The position numbers and the translations under genes are program-made. Of a DNA stretch of 64,000 bases, positions 11,727 to 64,000 are shown one piece after another. The stretch's first letter is position 1. Each line of letters begins with the position of its first letter. Origin of the DNA: Triplophysa rosa (taxonomy: Eukaryota; Chordata; Actinopteri; Cypriniformes; Nemacheilidae); the NCBI RefSeq assembly GCF_024868665.1, contig NC_079900.1, positions 25,596,898 through 25,660,897 on the forward strand. Direction: 5' to 3'. The notes beneath the pieces were generated by a model. That model ran no database searches and was not told the origin of the DNA. It saw nothing but the letters and a program-made list of their open reading frames with translations.

Positions 11727-13962
11727 ATGCATATGGAGTTTATATAGGCCTAGACCCAAAACTCACGCGCATGTAATCCGCGGAAACGCGCATAATGATA
11801 ACCACGGGCGGAAAGCTGCTCCGCGAGGATGCATTTATACTTCGCGAGCGAGCAGAACAGTATCCGCAAGCGGAAAAGAATCCTCACGCGGGCGCATTTC
11901 TGCTCCGCGAGCAAAAACTCACCCCTAGTTCACATTGCACGCGTGAGCAGAGCGAGAGCAGCTTCGTCTGCGTAACTACATCATCACTGCACCTGCAGAT
12001 TCGCGAGGGTATTCACACAGGAAGCGTTTGTATAGCGTGACCGCAGCTGCATTGAATGTGCAAGGTAAGCAAGCCAACCACATAGCATACATTCGTTCCC
12101 TAAGTTTAAACATTTGTACCAAGGGTACAAGACCCACGTATATTGGTAAACAATATGGTCAAACAAAACAGATCGCCATTATATAATTTTCTTACCATCT
12201 GCACAAATATCAGAAGCTTCAACCCAGGCTTTTTCCTTTGAATATATGTCTTTGTAATATTTACTACAAGGATCATAAAACATTTTGTGTTTCTCAACCT
12301 CAACGATCAGCCTTGTGTCGTCCATTGTGGTACAAGAATGAGGTATGACACGATCACTTTTTATAACGAGCTCCTCGGAAATCTGGCCACAAACTCAGGT
12401 TTGATTGGGTACTGCTAGAGCTGCTTTCTGGCTAGTTAACTGCCGTGATTTTATAAACCATGCTTCCACCCAAACGGAATAATTAAAAACAAATGAAGGG
12501 GTACATCAAATATAAATGTTTTTTTTTAACATACTCCTAGTCTTGCAAAAAAAAAAACACAACAGGCTTGCTTATTCTGTGCATTCTGAGCACTTTTATT
12601 GTGCAACAATTTATAGTTGTCCATCTGTGTGCTGTCACTTTAACTGAGCTTGAGCTGCGCAGCAAAAATAGACTCAGCGCCGAAACCATCGCGTCAGTGC
12701 TGCTCACGCGACGCTCCTGCTTGACGCTGACGCGCTGCTCCTGCTCCCGGTATGAAAGCACTCATTTGATAACATGCACGCCGAAAAAAATACGCGCTGC
12801 TCTCGCTCTGCTCACGCGTGCAGTGTGAACTAGGGGTTAGTCCGCTAGTAGAGGCTTTGACGAGCGCGCGCGCGATTCTCTCTATGCTCTCGCAACTGCG
12901 CAACACTTGCTCGCTCGTTGAGTTGACTTCTGAGACTTTGGAGGCGGGACAATGGCAGATGTCTCCGCTCATTTGATTGGTAACTTTAACATGCACTCAC
13001 CTACATGCAGTCACCTACAGATTACATGTCTTACTACCGAATTATTAGTGTATTACCTTGCCTTAGCTATGTGTTAGTAAGTGACATTTTGATTTCTTAC
13101 ATCTGTCAACAAAAATTATGCTATGTAAGTTTAACTGCTATATTATATGTCATGCATGACCTATGTTAAAATATACTATAATAATATAATTAAATGTCTC
13201 CTGTAGTCTTTAAATTTGAGTTATCTAATATCTGTTTACTGGCATTTGCCCGTTTTAATATTTTCAAAACAAATAAAGGAAAACAAATAAATTATATAAA
13301 TTAAATTTTAGAGAGTACATCATATTGTAATTTATAATAACTTGTGCTTTGAGTTATACTCTTGTAGCCATTTATTTATTCTCATTTTATAACAATTGTT
13401 TATTATTAACTAAATTATTAACAATACAAAAGCAATTATGAATACACATACCAAACTATTTATTTCTAACTTCCTGTCAAGATGCCAAATATGTAGATCC
13501 AAAGCCAAGTGCATACATAACACTGTAACCCAAGTTTAAAAACGGAAAAAAGTATCGTGTTATGCCAAATTAAGACGTCTGTACAACGGGTAAGATACAT
13601 GTCGAAGACTGTAGGTGAGTGCATGTTAAAAGTGACCAATCAAAGGATCGGAGAAGTCTGCCATTGTCCCGCCTCCAAAGTCTCAGAAGTCAATTCGACG
13701 AGCGAGCAAGTGTTGAGCAGTTGCGATTGCATAGACAGAATTGCGCATGCGCTCGTCAAAGCCTCTGCTCGCGGACTGCGTTTTTGCACGCGGAGCAGAA
13801 ATGCGCTCTCGCAAGGATTCTTTTCCGTGCACGGATACTGTTCTGCGCTCCCGCGAGGGTGTGTTTACGCTCGTGGAACTGTTCTGCGCGTTTAAATCAC
13901 GCGCGCGCGTGTGTGGTTTTCATGCACGCGAGGTTTGGGTCTGAATAAACTCCATAGATGCA
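11727..13962. mobile_element. CpG-rich foldback element with about 370 bp inverted arms
   Basis: Left arm (11727-11931 continuing at 12838-13015) is the imperfect reverse complement of the right arm (about 13600-13962). Both arms carry the outer motif tatggagttta...acccaaa, many CGCG and GCGAG motifs, and the inner motif ggaggcgggacaatggcaga. The left arm is interrupted by a separate element at 11932-12837. No transposase is visible. It lies in the cacng5-prkca intergenic region. Confidence 0.8.
11932..12837. mobile_element. Nested DNA element inside the foldback arm
   Basis: Starts cccctagttcacattgcacg and ends in the reverse complement of nearly the same sequence, giving imperfect terminal inverted repeats of about 40 bp. 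Comparison with the uninterrupted right arm of the host element shows the insertion point. Flanks tca/tta resemble a 3-bp duplication, as in Harbinger-type elements, but this is weak. No transposase is visible. Confidence 0.65.
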
Positions 13963-14130
13963 CATGTGACTCTAAAAACACGTTACTGCATTCCATCACT
14001 GTGACTGCCCCAATGACTCAGTAATTACAGTTCCTCTGCAGCTCCATTGCTTGGCGGAAGCATATTTTATTATCAATATCACATTTTTGTTGCTGTGTAT
14101 TTGTTTTTTTACTGTAAACCTTACCTACAT

Positions 14131-14172
14131 TTACATTTATTCATTTGGCAGACGCTTTTATCCAAAAGCCTT
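14131..14172 (-). repeat. LINE/SINE 3'-tail fragment
   Basis: Reverse complement of the tail motif gcttttggataaaagcgtc...aaatgaataaatgtaaatg. The same tail type is found at about 25090-25137 and 53124-53172 in the opposite orientation. Confidence 0.6.
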
Positions 14173-15686
14173 ATATGTAAATGAATAACCGTTTTATAAA
14201 AGCAATAAGCACGTCCTGCTGCGTAATAAAGCATAAAATCAATAAAACAATAATCACTTCATCATTAAAATATAGTATAACAATTTGTTGAACAAATACA
14301 CAACAAATAAGAATGAACAAATATGAAAATAATAGCCTAAATGGCATGGGATCATCATAGAAACACCCAACACCCCTTTCCCTTCTGGAAAATATTTATT
14401 CAGCTTCTCATTGTTTTACTGGTTTATGTGTGAAGCTCTATATTTCATTCAGTGTATTTCATGTTATAGAGCATATTTAGTGCTCAGTAAATTATTATGA
14501 TGATAATTTACAAGTATTCCGTAGCTATTCCTACTGAAATAGCACTTTTCATACCTGCTTATTAACACACAGAAAAAAAACAATATCATTATACGACTTT
14601 TCTGTTGGTTTAGTTTTGGGGCATTAAAAATGTACTTAAACAACATTATCTTGATAGTTGAATATGCAGAAATATGCAGAAAACCATATTCAAAACTGTT
14701 CTTTAAAAAAAGCAACACGCACATCATCGGTTTTCTCATACATTTATTTCTACACATTTTCTTTCACAATGGACAGAGGGACAAAATCTTTGTAAGGAAA
14801 ACAAAGAGTGGATAAACTTACAAACTAAAACACTTTCCTGGAATCCAAAACTTAAAAATAAATAAATGTAATTTCTGGTAGAATCAATATAATAAGAAAT
14901 GGCTTGGTGGAATGTTGAAATAAGATACTATATATATACTGTATATGTCAAGGGAATGTTGGATGTCACCTCACATGCAGAAATCCCAAACTTGACATTC
15001 CCCAAAACTCTCAATGTGAGACACTTTGTTTACCTGCTTGAGGATGGAAGTTGACTTGTTAAACACTTTGTGAATCCTTTCTATTTCTGCTCTCTGTAAA
15101 TCATTCAAATGCAACAAATCCACCTAGAATATCCACTTGCTTCTGTTTTTCCAATACACCGGCCACATGCACCAAACATGAGGTCTACTAACATAAAAAA
15201 TAGATGAAAGAAATTTGCTCAGATTCTAAATCCAGAAGCCAAATTGAAGCACCTAATAACTGGAAGGTTGGCACAAAACTACAGAGCCCAAACTGAGCAA
15301 ATCTGTTTGTAAATACAACAACAGTTCTGAGTTACACAAGACTAGAGAATTCCTAAAACATGTCTGTGCCACAATTCTAATCTGACGTGTGTTAAAGTCC
15401 AACTTTCACGCCATTCCCCTGTTGTCAGATTCAAATACAAATTCAGAATTAATAGCCAGCAGCAGGTGGAATCTAAACATTACGTCTACTTGCTAGTTGA
15501 AGTCTTGAAGTCTAACAACAGACACAAAGAAACACTATACAAAGGAAGATTAGTTAAAATGGGGCGAGTATTTTACTCGGTGCGACAGTCGTTCCATGCT
15601 AGAGGATCCTGGATTCCTGGACTCATGCGACACTGTCATGCATGCGCTGACTGGCTAACACGCCACATGCACACTGCAGCAGCACA
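14173..15686. other. Intergenic / possible distal prkca 3'UTR, no feature seen
   Basis: AT-rich, no recognised coding, RNA or repeat boundary. Confidence 0.4.
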
Positions 15687-15758
15687 AACACACACACACA
15701 CACACGCATGCACGCACGCACGCACACACACACACATACACACACACGCGCACGCGTG
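15687..15758. repeat. CA / CGCA microsatellite
   Basis: (CA)n with cgcacgca interruptions. Confidence 0.9.
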
Positions 15759-15910
15759 TAGGAGCTCTGATGTCCACGTAACCCGCTCTGTCGACACAGT
15801 GCTCCTGCACTTACAGTATATATTATCAGCATAGAAAACATAGCAGATAAATACAAGAAATACATTTAACAAAGGTCTGCTGATACCAAAGCTATCTCAA
15901 ATTAGCCAAA

Positions 15911-16078
15911 TACCCTGTTGAAAAAAACAGTATATGCTGGGTTAGGTATGTTTTGAAGCTGGTTTGACCAGTTTAAACCAGCTAAGGACCAGCACATGAC
16001 CACCTTAAACCAGCACAAACCAGCAAACCAGCATTAAAACATACCAAACCAGTATATGCTGTTTTTTTCAACAGGGTA
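15911..16078. mobile_element. Short palindromic MITE (TA target)
   Basis: Terminal inverted repeats of about 28 bp, beginning ccctgttgaaaaaaacagta and ending with the reverse complement ...ttttttcaacaggg, are flanked by TA on both sides. The interior is built of repeated aaaccagc/gctggttt motifs. TA flanks suggest mobilisation by a Tc1/mariner-type transposase. Confidence 0.8.
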
Positions 16079-18116
16079 AGTCTTCTTCATTCATCTAAAC
16101 ATAGAAACCATCTACGTTAGTAAAAGCACATTCAGTTCTTGGTATAAAATTTGCAGGGTATGTACGTATACTTTCTCTGTATGTACAAAAGTCTTGGTTT
16201 GTAGTCTGTACCTTCAGTGTACAGGTAAACATAGCTCTATATACGTCACGTTTACTGACAGCGAAAATGCAAGATGATCATAAACTAAGACCTAAAAGAT
16301 CGAAAAAGAAAAGATCAGATAGATGAATGGAAAGCGCCTCATGATAACAACGTCAGAACACAGTTTAACACGAAGAGTATTCATCACCAAAGGACATAAA
16401 CACTAGCAGAGAGGGACTTATACTGTATGAGAGGTTATACATATCTGACCCCCCAACCCTTCCAACATCTCACAAAAGACAACATATCCTGTTTGTCCTG
16501 TCACATTTCAAAACAAAATAAATAAAACACTAAAAGTAACGCATTTAAACATAAAATTGACGTTGAATGTAATCAAAATTTGCATTGCAGAATTATTATA
16601 ATGACAGCAAAACAGATTTTCACCCCAAATTTTATATTCCACAATGAAAGAAGGTGTGTTTAATCTTTGATATTGATATGTTTTAGTTTTTCATTGGGAA
16701 TTCATATCATTGTTAACATAATTGTTAACATTGTTAATTTTTACTGTTTAACAACGTAAATTATTTGTTTATTTAAACCAACAAAAATTAAGAGGAGACC
16801 AAAAATTTTGCATGAAAGTAATACGATTTTTCTCACACAGTGTTAAACAGAAGTTGGGTTATGATTAATAAAAAAATAAAATAAACACGAAAATGTTATG
16901 AATAGGAGCGGTGTTCTTGGCAGGATATGTTTTATTTAGATTCACTGATTCATTTTGCTGGAGCAGTTTTCTTCAGCAAAATATGCAAGAAAATCCTTAC
17001 GAATCGAAATTAAGCAAATGTATTTCTCAGAATGGCTACCCACTGCTAAACCAAGGCAGAGGTTTTGCAGAATCTTAATTTTATGTAAGGATGTTGGGGG
17101 AAAAGCTGCAGAATGGGTGTAAACATTAAGTTCAAGTAAGCAAATAGTGCTACACATTTTGGAAGCTGACAATTTGATCAAATTAGCCCCAATCTTTAAT
17201 AACTAAAATTGTGAGGGTATGTGTTGAACTTCTTTGGGCTCAGCTTCCTGTCCATTACCAATGAGGAATCACTCAATATCGCAATTCATACACCTAAAAG
17301 AGAGTAAACGAGAAAATTACGCATACTGTCTGTTGAAAAGGTACAGTAGGAGCCAGGCGAGCAGGCAGAGACCGGATCAGAAGCTGTCATGCTAAAACTC
17401 ATGGAGCAGTAACGGTTCAAGTGTCACGGGACACAGCTAAAATATCTAGTAGGAAAACAATATGCATATATAAAAACATTTTGATGCAGCTATATTTTGG
17501 CACTCCTATAACAAGATATTATATCTATATTTATATATATAATTCAGGAACATTAGAAATGGCAGTAGAGAGGATATACTGTAGGAATAGGACACAAAAA
17601 CCTGTTTCATGTCAGCATGCTTCAGACACAAAGAATCTTAGGTGTGGAAAAAGGGATTGCTCGCCATTTCCACCAAAATGGAATTCCCTATAGCTCTGTC
17701 CCAAAAACGAATAAGTTGCCTACATAGCCAGCTACCCTAACAGAAAGGAAACGCCTACGTAGGTCACTAAAGTTGTTCTCTACATGGCGGATGCATACTG
17801 TACTCCAGAAAGGATCAATGTGATGCTAGCTTAGAGGAAGGCATTTGAGAAGGCAGTGTAATTCCGTCCTTGCTTCGGCATTGCACATTTGATGGCTGAA
17901 TATGTTGTCTAAGTAGGCAGCTCACTAGGTTTTGAAACAAAGCTTCTATCATCTACATGACGTTTAAATGCAGACACGTGCTCGGTCATTCAAGCCCCTC
18001 CCTCCAGCCCACCTCAGTTCAGATTTTCAGATAAAGGGTTTCAACTTTCTATAAAAGATTTGGTGAGTTCACAAATAACGCGGATGCCATTGGTAGTTTG
18101 CTCCGGTCGGGCCATC
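16079..18116 (-). other. prkca: prkca 3' flank / probable 3'UTR
   Basis: Repeat-poor sequence downstream of the prkca stop. A minus-strand AATAAA lies at 16931-16936, 1.2 kb after the stop, and is a candidate polyadenylation signal; others lie further downstream. The transcript end cannot be fixed from sequence alone. Confidence 0.35.
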
Positions 18117-61421
<43,305 letters not shown>

Positions 61422-61661
61422 CTAATGAATAAGTAAAGAAAGAAAGAAACATTAAATGAAGTTAAATGAAGAAACGAACACACCAGGTTTATTTTGTTCA
61501 CATTTTTTTTATTCATAGACATAGTTCCAATATACTGTCCTATATAGTGTATTATTCTACATATTCTTTTTCTAAATGATGCACTGGCAATAAAAAGCCT
61601 GTGATGTGGTCTATAATTGCTATATTATATTATCTACAACATTCTATAATGTGACAAACTA

Positions 61662-61860
61662 ACAACTGAGGTGCCCTTGAGCAAGGCACCTTACCCCTAC
61701 TTGCTCCCCGGGCGCTGTAGTGATAGCTGCCCACTGCTCCGGGGGTACGTGTGTTCACTACTCTCTGGATGGGTTAAATGCAGAGGTCACATTTCGTTGC
61801 CTTGTACATGTGCAATGACAATAAATTGAATCCAAATCCAAATCCAAATCCAAATCCAAA
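61662..61860 (+). mobile_element. SINE body fragment with AATCCA tail
   Basis: aggtgcccttgagcaaggca ... gatgggttaaatgcagaggt, then tgcaatgacaataaattg and a (AATCCA)n tail at 61829-61860. prkca intron 5. Confidence 0.65.
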
Positions 61861-63240
61861 AAACAACAGCAAAACCCCTTCAAACATCAAGACTAATTCA
61901 AAAACATGCTGCACTGACACTATTGACCAAAAGGGGGCGGCACATCGTTTCTTATTATTCTCACATGTATACACTTGAACAAAAAGCTTCTTATCAGATA
62001 CTTTTGTTAAGAAACTGTATTCTCCAGAAAACTCCACAACACCAAAGGTCTGACAGTAGCAGTGACGGTCATTAATCTGCCCTCCCTCTTGTTGCCTACA
62101 CAAACATCATGAGGACCAAGGTTTTTTATGCTTGTTCCTTAGATACGACATTCATCTGCATCTTCTTGCTCTTCTGGGGTTTTTCACCCTGCGTATCCAC
62201 ATTCCAGAAGATTTTCTGCTGATTTTTATACTTTCTTCGATACAAATGATAAACAATCATTTCCTATACATAACGGCAGCTAGATTGCCAATATCATCAT
62301 TAGTGGTGTTAGGTAAAGAAAGCATCACCAATACTATTGCTCATGATTTTAAACAGTAAGTATTCAACTTTTTGTGTGAAGGCCTAACAGCATCGTCCGT
62401 GGAAGTACAAGCCAAGGTAGTGTTGCTCATTCAGGAGAGGTGTGCTTTTACTTTTCTACACAATCGGACTAGATAAATCTCTCTTTCTGAATAATAAAAC
62501 ATATGAAAAAATCCTACAGACGTTTGTTGAATGAGGGACGTGTGATCCATACAGGGACCAGGATATTAGAGACTTTATAGAGACAAAAAGCAAACTGGCA
62601 GTGTTTTAAAAAACATGAAAATGTTCAGTGCACGGGGGACGTTCACATCCGCACCGTGGTGGTGATTTTTGCAAGGGAAAACACCACATGCATTTCTAAA
62701 GTTATTAATGTGTTTAAAACTGTTTGGAGGTTTCTGGCTGTTTCATTTAGAGCCGAAATTCAATTTTTTATGAGAAATTACAAAAGTTTAATTATTGTGG
62801 ACATCCTTTAAAACAGAAAAACTCTGCTGAAAAATATTCGTACTGATCTTAAAAGATGGCAGCACAAATTCCAGAAATTTTGTCTTCAACGGCTATTTTT
62901 ACACAAGGTTTTCCCCGGAAGTTCAAATAGCCTGAGAAATTCAGATGTTATGTGTTATAAAATCACCAAATGTCCAGTGAAGTGCATGCTGGGTAATCTG
63001 ATAACGCAGTCAAATGAGTTTGTTTTCTTCCATTGTTTATCCATAAAACACACAGGGTCAGCCAGAATCTCCATCTGATTCCAGCCAAGAATAAACAAAA
63101 TAACATAAAATAACAGCGATAAACCCAATGGAAACATTCAGTTACATTTTACTACTGTAGACCAGAAACATAAGTCATACTGTATATACATAATTGTCAT
63201 ACCCTAAGGGCCAATAATAACTTTACCCAAGTACTTCGCA
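61861..63240. other. prkca intron 5, no feature seen
   Basis: No C1/C2 exon or repeat end recognised on either strand. Confidence 0.4.
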
Positions 63241-63462
63241 CGAAATCAAAGTTGTGTACAGTCTTTCGGGCCCTGTGCAGTTGGCGAGCCCCCGCACTCC
63301 CATTGACGACAAGAAAAAACGAAACTACAAGACAACTACATGGCTCACGTGGACCTGGGTTGGAGTCTGACCCGGGTCATGTCCGGAACTCACACCCCCT
63401 TCTCTAACCTCCTACTTTCCTGCCAGTACTTCACTGTCCTGTCAACAATAAAGGCAAAATCA
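63241..63462 (+). mobile_element. SINE-like repeat with AATAAAGGCAAAA tail
   Basis: ggctcacgtggacctgggtt, a B-box-like gggttggagtctgac, then tcctactttcctgcc and the tail gtcctgtcaacaataaaggc. Class uncertain. Confidence 0.4.
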
Positions 63463-64000
63463 TGCTTAAAAACAACATAACATTGTCTTTGTATACTACT
63501 CAAGTCGCAGGACACTACTGAGCAAGGCCTTGAGCGCATTCAAGTACCATTATACATTTTAGAGATTATGTTATCATATGAGAATTACATGGCATTAAAA
63601 AAATATAAATATAAATAATAGAAATAGATTATACAGACAAATAGTTATTCAGTTTTATATTACTGATAATAAATGGCTTCATTTCGGAGTAATTTTGGAG
63701 AAAGTATTGCATCACTTACTAACCCTTCCAAAAATGTGTTTCATTTCAAGAACCAGAAAAGGACATTATTTGTTAGGAGAATGCGCTTGTGGTTCTTTTC
63801 TGTATTAACCAAGTAAGCAGCAATTGAAGCAGTTAAATTCAAAACTGGATACAATGAAATACTCCAACAACACATTCGTTTTAGAGAAGAAAATCATTGA
63901 GAGTGCTTTTACTATAACTCAACTATAACCCATTTGGTCATCTCAAACCCTAGAGCCGTGAGTTAAAGATAAAACCATACAGATCATCACCCACAGTCAT
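63463..64000. other. prkca intron 5 to window edge, no feature seen
   Basis: AT-rich, nothing recognised. Confidence 0.4.

Overview
This window is vertebrate nuclear DNA from a teleost fish, most likely a cyprinid. It has interrupted genes with GT-AG introns, low gene density, and many repeat families typical of cyprinids: TTAA-flanked MITEs, Tc1 and hAT transposons, L2-like and L1-like LINEs, a tRNA-headed SINE and long CA/GT microsatellites. The species call is an inference; no species-specific marker was seen.

Two protein-coding genes are supported, both on the minus strand and both running off an end of the window. (1) cacng5, a calcium channel gamma / TARP subunit, has coding exons 1-4 at 9041-1670; its last exon lies left of base 1. 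(2) prkca, conventional protein kinase C alpha, has 12 exons from 61421 to the stop at 18117. These encode the second half of the C2 domain, the hinge, the whole kinase domain and the C-terminal tail. The C1 domains and first exons lie right of base 64000. The order prkca then cacng5 on one strand matches the human PRKCA-CACNG5 neighbourhood on 17q24, which supports both identities. All splice junctions were checked by eye and keep phase. The exception is prkca exon 7, which carries an in-frame TAG at 61166-61168 where human PKC alpha has Ser234.

Layout: 1-1290 LINE 3' end; 1670-9041 cacng5, with a foldback transposon, a GGGGACC-family repeat and an L1 remnant in intron 1; about 10.4 kb possible cacng5 5'UTR exon; 10.5-18.1 kb intergenic, with a foldback DNA element carrying a nested element; 18.1-37.3 kb the kinase-encoding exons with MITE-rich introns; 37.3-60.9 kb one 23.6 kb prkca intron; 60.9-61.4 kb the C2-encoding exons; 61.4-64 kb intron with SINEs.

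The 23.6 kb intron is the most unusual region. It contains an inverted duplication of about 3.1 kb arms (43133-46271 and 48890-52428) around a 2.6 kb spacer. The left arm lies partly inside a three-deep nest: a Tc1 element interrupted by a hAT-like element with 5-bp target duplication, itself interrupted by another hAT element with 8-9-bp duplication. A solo LTR is present only in the right arm. The only ambiguous base in the window (N, 46277) is 6 bp from the inner edge of the left arm. No previously undescribed multi-gene system was found. The two strongest leads are the premature stop in prkca and the nested, partly homogenised palindrome.
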